64,000 nt of DNA, taken from assembly GCF_023101145.1 (NCBI RefSeq), contig NZ_CP073714.1, positions 558,001-622,000 of the forward strand, given 5' to 3'. Every line of letters begins with the position of its first letter. Position 1 is the first letter of the stretch. This stretch comes from Paenibacillus pabuli (GTDB taxonomy: Bacteria > Bacillota > Bacilli > Paenibacillales > Paenibacillaceae). Positions 33,152 to 41,846 of this stretch are shown piece after piece. A model generated the notes under the pieces. The model did no database searches, was not told the origin of the DNA, and saw only the letters and a list, made by a program, of their open reading frames with translations. The position numbers were made by a program, and so were the translations under genes.

Positions 33152-34128
33152 TAGAACGACATGAGGAATGGTCTGATCTGGCACCGATGTATGTGTTGGG
33201 AGGACTCGAAGCGGAGGAAGTTGCAGCATTTGAAGCTCATTTGGCCAATTGTGAGTCTTGTCGCCAGGAGGTGAGGGCACTGCAGGAAGTAACAGGCTTC
33301 CTGCCACTCGCGGCGGAACCTGTTGCACCGCCGCCTGGCATGCGAGCACGTGTGCTTGGCAACGTGCTTGGACACGCGCAGGAGAGCGCCGAAGCGAAGC
33401 CGGCGGCTCCTCCTGCGCAGCCTGAAGCACCTGTGGTGCTTCAGGAGGATCTTGCGCCGCAGCATGATGCGGCGCAGCCCGGGCAAGGCTTGCCGCCGGT
33501 GACGGCGGTGCCTGCAGCCCGGGCGGAAGAGGCTGCACAGGCACAGCCGTGGCAGCCTCAGGGGCGCGCGCGTGCGCGCAGCAGCCGCGCCTGGCGCGTG
33601 GCGAGCGCAGCCCTTGCGGCAGCGGCGCTCGTGCTTGGCGTTTACGCCGGGCAGCTGCAAGGCCAGATCGATTCGCTGAAGCAGCAAGCTTTGGGCTCAT
33701 CGGCAGTGCAAGAGCAGCTTGCTCAGGCCCAGGCACAGAATGCGCAGCTGCAAGAGCAGCTTGCTTCATCCCTGCAGCCTGCGCAAGGAATGCAGACAGG
33801 CGAAGCCGTTAAGCTTAGCCCTGCGACACAAGACATTGTGGCCCAAGGTCTGGCAACCATCGTCATTGACAGCAAAGGTACACACCTGGTTGTACAGGCG
33901 GAGAACTTGCCCACTTTGGAAGGGAACGAGGCGTTCCAGGTTTGGCTGATCAAGGGCGATACGCCTCAGAATGCAGGGACCTTTCTGAGTCATAATGGAA
34001 CGGGAGCGGTATACTATACGTTAGACTCTGCCAACGATTACGACACGGTTGCGATTACACTTGAACCGGATGCGATGGGTGATGAGCCGCGTGGCACAAT
34101 GATTCTGGCTGCCAAAATTAAAGGATGA
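33148..34128 (+). CDS. Anti-sigma factor, RskA-like with zinc-finger (ZAS) domain
   Basis: A 326-aa membrane anti-sigma factor. Cytosolic zinc-binding anti-sigma domain at residues 1-50 (FEAHLANCESCRQEV, HxxxCxxC). A Pro/Ala/Gln-rich linker follows (about residues 75-145), coded by unusually GC-rich DNA. One membrane helix (VASAALAAAALVLGVYAG) at about 150-170, then a coiled-coil (QIDSLKQQALG, QEQLAQAQAQNAQLQEQLAS), and an extracellular RskA C-terminal beta domain (NEAFQVWLIKGDTPQNAGTF, VAITLEPDAMGDEPRGTMI). It should hold the sigma factor encoded just upstream until a surface signal triggers its cleavage. The overlap with the sigma gene supports the pairing. Confidence 0.9.
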   Translation: MIERHEEWSDLAPMYVLGGLEAEEVAAFEAHLANCESCRQEVRALQEVTGFLPLAAEPVAPPPGMRARVLGNVLGHAQESAEAKPAAPPAQPEAPVVLQEDLAPQHDAAQPGQGLPPVTAVPAARAEEAAQAQPWQPQGRARARSSRAWRVASAALAAAALVLGVYAGQLQGQIDSLKQQALGSSAVQEQLAQAQAQNAQLQEQLASSLQPAQGMQTGEAVKLSPATQDIVAQGLATIVIDSKGTHLVVQAENLPTLEGNEAFQVWLIKGDTPQNAGTFLSHNGTGAVYYTLDSANDYDTVAITLEPDAMGDEPRGTMILAAKIKG

Positions 34129-34148
34129 GAAATATATTGCCATATGAG

Positions 34149-34177
34149 GCTGTTCCCTGCGGGGGACAGTCTTTTTT
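34149..34177 (+). terminator. Terminator of the sigma/anti-sigma operon
   Basis: GCTGTTCCC-tgcg-GGGGACAGT stem (one G-T pair) followed by CTTTTTTAT, 20 bp after the anti-sigma stop. Confidence 0.8.
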
Positions 34178-34368
34178 ATATGGTTGTATGCGTACATATA
34201 AGTTAGATGATCGATTCATAGTTAAATTCAGTATGGGAGGTCCATCCGTTAAATGAATTAAATTTTTCGGTTCGAGTAACCGATAACAAATAGGAGGCTG
34301 TACCCTTAATCTCCCTCTATTATTATCAATAGGGAGAACTGGTTGGACCTAGAGAGTGAGGGGTTTAG

Positions 34369-35892
34369 GTGGAAGTATACCGTTCATTTATCTTTCGACT
34401 GATGCGGAATTACCTTATCGGTTCAATAGCAGCTGTTTTTGTGGTAGGTACAGTGGTGATGGTGTCTACCTTGCAAATACCGAACATTCAATTTGTACGC
34501 CTTATTATCATTGTGTTGATTTCGCTATTGTTTATGCTTGTTGCTGAACTGATTACACTATGGGCACAACTCGGTCCCATTCGGCAATTCTTTGCCGCCG
34601 AGCATCATGAAAAGTCCGAATTGACAAAGATGTATGAGAGCATTCACCGTTTTCCGGGACAAACGATCTATCGCATTTTGGGCCCGCATATGCTTGGGTT
34701 TTCCTTGCCTGCTGCCGGATTGACGATATGGATGATTTCTACAGGCTGGCTGGAATTTCCGTACGGATATGTCGCAGTTGCAGCTGCATGTGCCTTATTG
34801 ATTGCCGTGATGCATGCCCTAATTGAATATTTTCTGACGGTACGGGCCGTGAGGCCGCTGCTGCTTGAAGTTCGCCGCCGGGGCAAAGTCCAGTATGGCA
34901 TGGAGCCAACACTGGGTGGACGTGTTCTGGTTTCCATTCAGCGCAAATTCCAGCTGAGTACCGCACTAATCGGGTTATTTCCATTGTTTCTGTTCTTCCT
35001 GGCTACATCGATCCGGCTTCAGTACATAGATAGAGAGTTTGCGAAAGAGTATACGTTGTGGGCGGTTCTTATCGTTATACTGGGCGGGGGATTTGCCCTT
35101 GTGGGAAGCTGGCTGCTGATTCGGGATGTTCGCGGTCCGGTTGCGGAGCTGACGGAGGAGATGAATCGAATTCAAGAGGGAGACCTCGGCAGAAGAACGC
35201 CTGATCTGTACGCGGATGAGTTTTCTGCGCTCATCTCCGGTTTCAATATGATGATTAATCGGCTAGAGATGAGACAGGAACGCAATCAGCAGCTGCTGCA
35301 AAGTTATTTTTCCACCCTGGCAGCTGCATTGGACGCTCGGGACAAATATACGGCTGGTCATTCCATGCGGGTGGCAGAGTACTCCATTATGATAGGCAGA
35401 TTAAGCGGCATGAATGAAGAACAAGCAGACCTGTTATACAAATCAGCGCTGCTGCATGATATCGGGAAAATCGGAATCCCCGATGAAGTGTTATTAAAAG
35501 ATGGGAAACTCACCGATGAGGAATTCGCCATCATTCGCACGCATCCCGTTCTTGGAGAGAGTATTTTGCTGCAGATAGAACCGATTGATGCCATGGCAGA
35601 CTTTCTGCCGGGTGTAAGATCTCATCACGAAAGATATGATGGCAAAGGATATCCAGATGGCATAGCAGGCCAGGAGATTCCGCTGTTTGGCCGTATCATT
35701 GCTGTGGCCGATGCTTTTGATGCCATGACGTCTGATCGACCATACCGGAATGGGATGAGCCACGAGAAAGCGTTATCTATTTTGGAAGAAGGAAAGGGGA
35801 CCCAGTGGGATCCCTATTTTGCAAGCTTGTTTATTGAGGAATGGAGACGGCAACAAGATCTCCAGAAGTCGTCGGAACGAGGGATCAGCTGA
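34369..35892 (+). CDS. HAMP-HD-GYP domain protein, probable c-di-GMP phosphodiesterase
   Basis: A 507-aa membrane protein. Several membrane helices in residues 10-240, a HAMP linker (IRDVRGPVAELTEEMNRIQEGD, about 255-305), and a C-terminal HD-GYP domain: HSMRVAEYSIMIGRLSG, ALLHDIGKIGIPDEVLLK, RSHHERYDGKGYPDGIAGQ, ADAFDAMTSDRPYR. HD-GYP enzymes hydrolyse cyclic di-GMP, linking an external signal to motility or biofilm. All His/Asp metal ligands look intact, and the GYP triplet is present in GKGYPDG. GTG start after GAGGGG. The 220 bp upstream hold two small hairpins (CGGTT-AACCG near 34270, CTCCCT-AGGGAG near 34312) but no c-di-GMP riboswitch that I can recognise. Ends 8 bp inside the opposite PAP2 gene. 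Confidence 0.9.
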   Translation: MEVYRSFIFRLMRNYLIGSIAAVFVVGTVVMVSTLQIPNIQFVRLIIIVLISLLFMLVAELITLWAQLGPIRQFFAAEHHEKSELTKMYESIHRFPGQTIYRILGPHMLGFSLPAAGLTIWMISTGWLEFPYGYVAVAAACALLIAVMHALIEYFLTVRAVRPLLLEVRRRGKVQYGMEPTLGGRVLVSIQRKFQLSTALIGLFPLFLFFLATSIRLQYIDREFAKEYTLWAVLIVILGGGFALVGSWLLIRDVRGPVAELTEEMNRIQEGDLGRRTPDLYADEFSALISGFNMMINRLEMRQERNQQLLQSYFSTLAAALDARDKYTAGHSMRVAEYSIMIGRLSGMNEEQADLLYKSALLHDIGKIGIPDEVLLKDGKLTDEEFAIIRTHPVLGESILLQIEPIDAMADFLPGVRSHHERYDGKGYPDGIAGQEIPLFGRIIAVADAFDAMTSDRPYRNGMSHEKALSILEEGKGTQWDPYFASLFIEEWRRQQDLQKSSERGIS

Positions 35893-36538
35893 TCCCCTCT
35901 GTCCACTTCGATTCTTTTCTGCGACGACGGTGCAGGGAAAGCCCAGTGATAATTGTAAAAACGCATTCACCGAGTACGACCGCACCCAGGGCGTCATAGA
36001 TTACATGTTGTTTGATCATTAAGGTGGATAATATAATCAGTGCTGCCCCGGCAGCAACAAATACTTTAACCTGTTTGCGAATGCTCTGAACGGAGAGAAC
36101 AGCGCGCATCACCAGATAGGAATGAAGGGCATGAATACTTGGAAAACAATTATATGGACGGTCCTGGCCGTAGAGCCATCCAAGAAGAGATGCACCGAGA
36201 CCTGTATCGGTTAACTCGGGACGCGGCACCATGGTCTGGAAATTAAAATAGATCAGGTAACAAATCCAGACACAGATGTTCATGGATAACAGGACGCGAT
36301 AATAGGTGAGTCGATCCTTGGCGCATAAATAAGCCAGTACACCAAAGACAAACGGATACCAGCCCAGATAGGGTATGGACATGGAAGGTACATAAGGGAT
36401 GATCCGGTCCAACGGGGAGTTAAGCACAGAGAAACCTCGCTCCGGACTATTCAGAATATCATAGAACATCCCCATGACAGCCAAGGAAAGCATCAAGCTT
36501 AACGACAGCCAGTAGGATTTGCTTTTTAACACATGCAC
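35885..36538 (-). CDS. PAP2 superfamily membrane phosphatase
   Basis: A 217-aa polytopic membrane protein of the type 2 phosphatidic acid phosphatase/inositol-phosphorylceramide-synthase-like group. The three signature blocks are seen in relaxed form: QTMVPRPEL, CFPSIHALHSYL, and STLMIKQHVIYDALGA with the second catalytic His. Such enzymes dephosphorylate lipid phosphates (undecaprenyl or phosphatidyl) outside the membrane. The start is uncertain: GTG 36538 is 10 nt after AAAGGAG; ATG 36562 and 36604 lie upstream without a ribosome site. It converges on the HD-GYP gene and overlaps it by 8 bp. Confidence 0.8.
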   Translation of the reverse strand: MHVLKSKSYWLSLSLMLSLAVMGMFYDILNSPERGFSVLNSPLDRIIPYVPSMSIPYLGWYPFVFGVLAYLCAKDRLTYYRVLLSMNICVWICYLIYFNFQTMVPRPELTDTGLGASLLGWLYGQDRPYNCFPSIHALHSYLVMRAVLSVQSIRKQVKVFVAAGAALIILSTLMIKQHVIYDALGAVVLGECVFTIITGLSLHRRRRKESKWTEGIS

Positions 36539-36769
36539 AACACCGTTTCTCCTTTCATCCATGTTCGCAAGGAACTGGATCACAGCAATAAAATCGAACA
36601 ACAATATATTTTACTACTTTCGGCGCACAAATTGAATCCTGATTTGTGTATTTTTGTGCATTTTTTTGACGAGGAAGGAATGTCGAAGGTTGAAAGGGCA
36701 TGATATGATAGAGATGCATACGGACTATGGATTTTTTATCAATGAATACACGACAACAGGAGTGAGTGA

Positions 36770-38185
36770 ATGCAATTTTCAAAAATGTTCGTATTAAATA
36801 TGGGGATGCTTATTACCATTGCTTACCTTGCCAGTGTGTTCTATAAATACATCGTTATACGCGTTTCATCTCGAATAAAACAAGTCAGTTCATTGTTCGT
36901 ACTTATTTTTGCAGGCTGGATCAGCACGGTATTTGGGTTTCAGCTTAATGATGAAGTGGTCTTCGACCTTCGTTTTGTTCCTTTAATTGTTGCCGTTATG
37001 ACGTATAGACAACCCTATAGCGTTATTATCGTAGGGGTGGGGATAGGACTGACTCGGTTAACTTTTGGCATCAATGATGCGACGGTGGCTGCCCTGATCA
37101 ATATGTCCATTCTAGGTGTGTTGTGTGCAGGGGTAAATATATGGATGAGACGCAGTGACTACAGACTGATTGTTAAAGGTATCATCGTCACTGTCATCGT
37201 AAATGTGATCAACAGCCTGAATATTGCTGCTTTTGGTGTTATCCCGGCCGCATATTTTTTCTCGCACATTATGCCGTATACCCTGCCAGCAGGTATTGTG
37301 CTCAGTCTTGTTTTTGCTTTTATTTTACGAGATTTTCAGAATGAGCAGAATCGAATATTGCTTATTCAGAGCACCAATCGTTTATTGTCTGTTCAAAAAG
37401 AAGAATTGGAGAAAGCCAAGATTGTACTGGAAGACCGTGCGAAGCAGTTAATGATTGCTTCACAGTACAAATCGGAATTCCTGGCTAATATGTCGCACGA
37501 ACTGCGAACACCGCTGAACAGTGTCATTAATTTTGCACAGATGATCAGTGAGAACGGAGATACGATGGATCAGGAGGATATTGTCCGTTTTGCAGCCATG
37601 ATTGAACAGTCTGGTCAGGAATTGCTTACATTAATCAACGACATTCTTGATCTGTCCAAAGTGGAGGCAGGCCGGTTGGATATCGCCCTGGAAGATATCA
37701 GTGTTGCACAACTTATTGAAGATGCCATGAATCACTTCCAGATGATTGCCGAGAAAAAGGGAATTGGACTGCATCTGGATATGAAACCTGGATTGCCCGA
37801 GAATATCTGGTCTGATCCTCAGCGAGTTCAGCAGATTCTTCGAAATCTGATGTCCAATGCCATCAAATTTACGCATCAGGGGAAGGTCACACTGACCGTG
37901 AGCACCAGGCAGATCAAAAAATCGGGTTTTCAGAGTCACTGGATTGTTTTTTCCGTGCAAGATACGGGAATAGGGATTGCTGAAGATAAACATCAATCCA
38001 TTTTTGAAGCATTTCAGCAGGCTGATGGGTCCATTAGCCGAAAATTCGGGGGAACAGGACTCGGCCTGTCCATCAGTAGGGATTTGGCGAGATTATTGGA
38101 TGGATCTATAGAACTTGAAAGTGCTGAGGGCAAGGGAAGCACCTTCAGTCTCTATCTCCCTTTGAAACGTGAAAAAATGAGTTGA
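36770..38185 (+). CDS. Orphan sensor histidine kinase with 5TM-LytS-like input domain
   Basis: A 471-aa kinase. Residues 1-190 hold about six hydrophobic helices in the 5TMR-LYT arrangement (GVGIGLTRLTFGINDATVAAL), a coiled linker, then HisKA with phosphorylated His in FLANMSHELRTPLNSVI (about residue 244) and HATPase: NLMSNAIKFTH, FSVQDTGIGIAEDK, FGGTGLGLSIS. The LytS/YhcK-type sensor is known from kinases reacting to membrane potential or small molecules. No response regulator gene is next to it; the following gene is an MFS transporter with its own promoter, so the partner is elsewhere. Confidence 0.9.
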   Translation: MQFSKMFVLNMGMLITIAYLASVFYKYIVIRVSSRIKQVSSLFVLIFAGWISTVFGFQLNDEVVFDLRFVPLIVAVMTYRQPYSVIIVGVGIGLTRLTFGINDATVAALINMSILGVLCAGVNIWMRRSDYRLIVKGIIVTVIVNVINSLNIAAFGVIPAAYFFSHIMPYTLPAGIVLSLVFAFILRDFQNEQNRILLIQSTNRLLSVQKEELEKAKIVLEDRAKQLMIASQYKSEFLANMSHELRTPLNSVINFAQMISENGDTMDQEDIVRFAAMIEQSGQELLTLINDILDLSKVEAGRLDIALEDISVAQLIEDAMNHFQMIAEKKGIGLHLDMKPGLPENIWSDPQRVQQILRNLMSNAIKFTHQGKVTLTVSTRQIKKSGFQSHWIVFSVQDTGIGIAEDKHQSIFEAFQQADGSISRKFGGTGLGLSISRDLARLLDGSIELESAEGKGSTFSLYLPLKREKMS

Positions 38186-38209
38186 CAACCTGCACGCTGT
38201 GAGTAGAAT
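38182..38209 (+). promoter_or_regulatory. Strong promoter of the MFS gene
   Basis: TTGACA, 16 nt, TAGAAT. The -35 overlaps the end of the histidine kinase gene. The start of transcription would be near 38216. Confidence 0.75.
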
Positions 38210-38285
38210 TTGGGGTGACAACTAGCATCGACCGGCACTTGAAATCCGGTCTAAGGAGTGTATCCCCATACAGAAGACGGTCAAT

Positions 38286-39551
38286 GTGAACCCTCCTCCG
38301 TTTGCAGGCAAACCACGGCGCAAGGGTTCGACACAACGCACGAATTTATCCATTGCAACATGGGAGGGTGTACCGGCAATTATTTTGCAGACGTTGCTGG
38401 GAGGCCCATTTTTAACCGGATTTCTGCTGTACCTTGGGGCCGGGTCAAGACATATTGGCTTTGTGCTCGCCATTACGACGTTTGTTAATATCGCCCAGAT
38501 TGGAGCGGCTTACTGGATGCAGCGCATTCGCAGCCGCAAACGTATGCTGATATTGTTTGTCGGGATGCATCGCATCCTGTGGAGTTCGACGGGACTGATC
38601 CCGTTCCTGTTTCCCAAGGATTGGTGGGTAGGCGTTTATATTGGTGTGTATACGGTTGCATTCATTGCCAATACGATTGGCGGCATGATCTGGACATCGT
38701 TGATTGGAGATATCGTTCCTGCCAAGGTGAGAGGGCGTTATTTCGGAATTCGAAACACGATTCTGAACGCACTTGGAAGCGTATGCTTATTTGCGGGAGG
38801 CATTGTTCTGGACCGTTTTCCCGGGGAGATGGGCTTCTTAATTCTGTTCATTCCTGTATGGATCTGCGCCGTAGCCAATACGGTTATTTATTGCTTTTAT
38901 CCCGACGTACCGTTTGAACGTTCAACTGAAAAAGTTTTTTGGCGCATGTTCAAGAAGCCGTTTCAGGATCCTTCCTTTCTGAGAGCCGCACTGTTCCTCG
39001 CGGCCTGGTTACTGATCCAGACCTTGATCGTTCCGCTTTTTTCCTATGTGATGCTTGACCTGCTTAACATTAATTATCAGACGGTATCTATAATTACCGT
39101 TGTGCAGACCCTCGTTATGATGGCTGGGTTCTATATCTGGGGCAATCTGAACGCGAGATTCAGCAACAAAACCTTATTGTTTTGGACATTGCCGATTATT
39201 GCTCTCTCCTGTCTGTCATGGGGATTGATGTCGTTTATGCCTGTTTTGATAGCGCTTTTTTTATCTCATATCTTTCTTGGTATTGGTGTAGGTGGATTCA
39301 ACCAGCTTGCTTTTAACTTCACAATAGGAGATACACCGAAAAGCGAAAGACCGATGTTTGTCGCCGTGTATTCGGCTATGACTGGTGTGACCTCGTTTCT
39401 TGGACCGCTGATTGGCGGCTGGTTATATGAGAGAATGGAAACCTGGCCGGAAACGTTGAATTGGATTTCCGCCTATGGCTTCCAAGTAGGAGTTGGTGCA
39501 GCGATGCTGGTTCTTACGTTTACGCTTGGACGTCGTGTGCTTCTGAAATAG
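38286..39551 (+). CDS. MFS transporter
   Basis: A 421-aa, roughly 12-helix transporter. Seen: GGPFLTGFLLYLGAGSRHIG in helix 1-2, SLIGDIVPAKVRGRYFGIRN, which matches the MFS loop 2-3/4-5 signature with RGRYFG, and a symmetrical second half (GVGGFNQLAFNFTIGDTPKSERPMF). Substrate is not evident. GTG 38286 is the first standard in-frame start, but it has no ribosome site; a good AAGGAG lies 9 nt before an in-frame ATA at 38268, so the true N-terminus may be six residues longer. It starts about 70 bp after a strong promoter and is followed by a reductase-like gene after 18 bp, likely one transcript. Confidence 0.82.
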   Translation: MNPPPFAGKPRRKGSTQRTNLSIATWEGVPAIILQTLLGGPFLTGFLLYLGAGSRHIGFVLAITTFVNIAQIGAAYWMQRIRSRKRMLILFVGMHRILWSSTGLIPFLFPKDWWVGVYIGVYTVAFIANTIGGMIWTSLIGDIVPAKVRGRYFGIRNTILNALGSVCLFAGGIVLDRFPGEMGFLILFIPVWICAVANTVIYCFYPDVPFERSTEKVFWRMFKKPFQDPSFLRAALFLAAWLLIQTLIVPLFSYVMLDLLNINYQTVSIITVVQTLVMMAGFYIWGNLNARFSNKTLLFWTLPIIALSCLSWGLMSFMPVLIALFLSHIFLGIGVGGFNQLAFNFTIGDTPKSERPMFVAVYSAMTGVTSFLGPLIGGWLYERMETWPETLNWISAYGFQVGVGAAMLVLTFTLGRRVLLK

Positions 39552-39569
39552 AGATGTGGAGGGATGTAC

Positions 39570-40250
39570 ATGGATATTCACGAACGGCAAGCCCTTGTGA
39601 TTGGAGCTACCGGGCTTGTGGGTGGATTGCTGGTACGCAGCTTGCTTCAGAATCCGGCTTATGGCCGGGTCCGTGTATTGGTCAGACGCCCGCTGGAATG
39701 GGAACATCCAAAGCTGGAGCAGCATGTCGTGGACTGGGAGCAACTTGAAGAGCAAAAAAATCTGTTTCGCGATATTGATGATTTATATTGTTGCTTGGGT
39801 ACAACGATTAAAAAAGCCGGAAGTCAGGAGAACTTCCGCCAAGTGGATTTTCACTACCCAGTAGAAGCTGCCAAACTTGCCAAGGAGCAGGGGGTATCCC
39901 AAATGCTCGTCATTTCTTCGATGGGAGCCGATGCCAGGTCACGTGTATTTTATAGTCGGACCAAGGGAGAGATGGAAGAGGCGTTGTCGGCTATCGGTTT
40001 CCGTTCACTGCATATTTTCCGTCCGTCGTTAATCCTCGGAGATCGCAAAGAAAAACGGTTGGGTGAGCAGTTGGCAGCTCGTGTCATGACGTTTCTGGAT
40101 GGCTGGATGAAAGGCAGAGTGGATAAATACCGGGCAATCCAGGCTTCCACCATAGCTCGGGCCATGATGAATATTGCATTTGTTCAAACTCATGGAAACC
40201 ATGTGTATTCCAATGATGTCATTCATGTGCTTGGTTTGGATGGTTCCTGA
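39570..40250 (+). CDS. Atypical SDR, NAD(P)H-binding (HTATIP2-like) oxidoreductase
   Basis: A 226-aa Rossmann protein: ALVIGATGLVGGLLVRSLL (cofactor loop), VRVLVRRPL, DDLYCCLGTTIKKAGS, MLVISSMGADARSRVFYSRTKGEMEE with Tyr-x3-Lys, and LHIFRPSLILGDR. This is the atypical SDR a5 (HTATIP2/TIP30) pattern; bacterial members are mostly uncharacterised. ATG 39570 is 6 nt after GGAGGG and preferred to ATG 39564. Probably co-transcribed with the MFS gene. Confidence 0.84.
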   Translation: MDIHERQALVIGATGLVGGLLVRSLLQNPAYGRVRVLVRRPLEWEHPKLEQHVVDWEQLEEQKNLFRDIDDLYCCLGTTIKKAGSQENFRQVDFHYPVEAAKLAKEQGVSQMLVISSMGADARSRVFYSRTKGEMEEALSAIGFRSLHIFRPSLILGDRKEKRLGEQLAARVMTFLDGWMKGRVDKYRAIQASTIARAMMNIAFVQTHGNHVYSNDVIHVLGLDGS

Positions 40251-40397
40251 TATTTTCATGATTACCCGATACCGGAGTGAAAGCTAAGCTAGATGTTTCT
40301 TGGCTGGACGTGATCGTGTTATAATAAGCTTCAAAAAATGAGTTCGAGCTTGTCTCCTCGCGGCGGCAGGACAGCGAACATGAAGGAGAACTCGTCC

Positions 40398-40772
40398 ATG
40401 AAAAAACCAATCTCTACCGATCAGGCGCCAGGCGCCATCGGTCCATACAGCCAGGCCGTTGAAGCAGGCGATTTCATCTATACTTCCGGTCAGCTTGGCC
40501 TGAATCCGCAAACGGGAGAATTCGGAGCCGATGTACAGGAGCAGACTCGTTTGTCCCTGAGCAATGTGAAGGCCATTCTTGAAGCAGCAGGCACGAGTAT
40601 GGACAAAGTTGTGAAAACGACTGTTTTCCTGAAAGACATGAATGATTTTGTTCCGGTAAATGAAGTGTATAGCACATTCTTCGAACAGCCTTATCCTGCG
40701 CGCAGTGCGGTTGAAGTCGCTCGTCTGCCGAAGGATGCACTTGTGGAGATTGAGGTCATTGCCCTCAAATAG
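40398..40772 (+). CDS. ridA: RidA family reactive-intermediate deaminase
   Basis: A 124-aa protein of the RidA/YjgF/YER057c family: AIGPYSQAVEAGDFIYTSGQL, QTRLSLSNVKAILEAAG, VVKTTVFLKDMNDF, YPARSAVEVARLPKDALVEIE, with the Arg (about residue 105) and Glu used to bind the imine. It hydrolyses enamine/imine products of PLP dehydratases such as threonine dehydratase, protecting PLP enzymes. Trimeric, cytosolic. AAGGAG lies 10 nt before the ATG; the open frame extends 60 bp upstream without a ribosome site. Followed by a strong terminator. Confidence 0.95.
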   Translation: MKKPISTDQAPGAIGPYSQAVEAGDFIYTSGQLGLNPQTGEFGADVQEQTRLSLSNVKAILEAAGTSMDKVVKTTVFLKDMNDFVPVNEVYSTFFEQPYPARSAVEVARLPKDALVEIEVIALK

Positions 40773-40810
40773 GGAAACTGATATTTGCCAAGCAAGGAAG
40801 GATACATAGA

Positions 40811-40847
40811 AGCCGATTTCTGGTCAAATGACTGAAATCGGCTTTTT
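40811..40847 (+). terminator. Terminator after ridA
   Basis: AGCCGATTTC and GAAATCGGCT form a 10-bp stem followed by TTTT; it also faces the converging TspO-like gene. Confidence 0.85.
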
Positions 40848-40874
40848 GGTTTCTGTAAGCAATTCAAATCCAGA

Positions 40875-41633
40875 TCAATCCCGATCCTGATTACGGGCGA
40901 AGAACAGCCATACCGCATAAATGGCCAGTACGATCGCAACGATAATTGCCGTATAATACACGGAGGTGACGTCTTTTTGTTTGAGTGCGATGGCAATGTA
41001 TGCCCATGTAAAGACAAGTGGATATACGCTATCCCGGTAAGGGAAGCTCACCAGAACAGCAAGCACCAGGCCTACAATTAACATGATGATCGTCCAGGTA
41101 GGTTCACTGAGTCCGAAGCCATCCCAGCCGATTTTATATAATAGTACAGCCACATTGATAATGGTTGCCACGCTCACCCATCCAAGGTATATGCTGAATG
41201 GCAGCTTCACGAGCCAGACCTCGGCAGTTGTGGGAAGGGTGATTGCACGCGTCTTTACATACAACATGATGAGGGTGAGTAGAAGCAGAACGATGATGAC
41301 TAATGCGAGGCCGATTTTGAGATTTTGAAAAGCAAAGATCCATGCTACATTAAAGGCGCAGCTTGCTAGAAACCAGTACCCGAGGCGGGTAATGGAGTCC
41401 CTTTTCCACGAAGAGGGAACGAATTGATAGATGACAAAGCCTGCGAGCAGCAGATAGATCAGTCCCCATATGGAGAAAGCATAGCCAGCAGGTGTGAGTA
41501 ATACAGGGTACATATCCGATACTTCCTTGTTGGTCCTGCCTCCGATCGGCAGTGCGTTGGAAAGGTAGTTTACGACGATAACAGCGATAAACCCAATTGC
41601 GTTTAACCACTTGTACGGATTGTTACGTGACAT
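40875..41633 (-). CDS. TspO/MBR-related tryptophan-rich membrane protein
   Basis: A 252-aa membrane protein with about 8 hydrophobic helices. The start WLNAIGFIAVIVVNYLSNA and TPAGYAFSIWGLIYLLL follow the pattern of the long bacterial TspO-related proteins such as B. subtilis YtaB, with further Trp-rich helices (FAFQNL, TWAYIAIAL). These are five-plus helix proteins whose ligand is unclear, proposed to bind porphyrins or to sense stress. Start at 41633 is 6 nt after GGAGG. It is divergent from the symporter gene. Confidence 0.75.
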   Translation of the reverse strand: MSRNNPYKWLNAIGFIAVIVVNYLSNALPIGGRTNKEVSDMYPVLLTPAGYAFSIWGLIYLLLAGFVIYQFVPSSWKRDSITRLGYWFLASCAFNVAWIFAFQNLKIGLALVIIVLLLLTLIMLYVKTRAITLPTTAEVWLVKLPFSIYLGWVSVATIINVAVLLYKIGWDGFGLSEPTWTIIMLIVGLVLAVLVSFPYRDSVYPLVFTWAYIAIALKQKDVTSVYYTAIIVAIVLAIYAVWLFFARNQDRD

Positions 41634-41846
41634 GGTGTTTCCTCCTTGGTTTAACAAAAGTGAATGAACCACGGGTCAGTCTACAATGAATATACCCAGT
41701 TCTTTCGCATTCTAATAAGAAGCCGCAAAAAAATCACAGGACCGGTGTCTGCTATCCTGCGGTTTGCCGCTCTCCTATTCGCTGTGCTACGTCTCAATGT
41801 ACGCGGGTTGAAACAGAAATATGTTCACTTTGAAGGAGGAAGAAGG

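Noticed and set aside
34178..34368. c-di-GMP riboswitch before the HD-GYP gene
   Set aside because: Only two short hairpins are seen; the GEMM-I core sequence is absent.
41664..41846. Longer N-terminus (61 more residues) of the symporter-like carrier
   Set aside because: No ribosome site at 41664, and the extra residues are basic and unlike the family; TTG 41847 has an ideal site.
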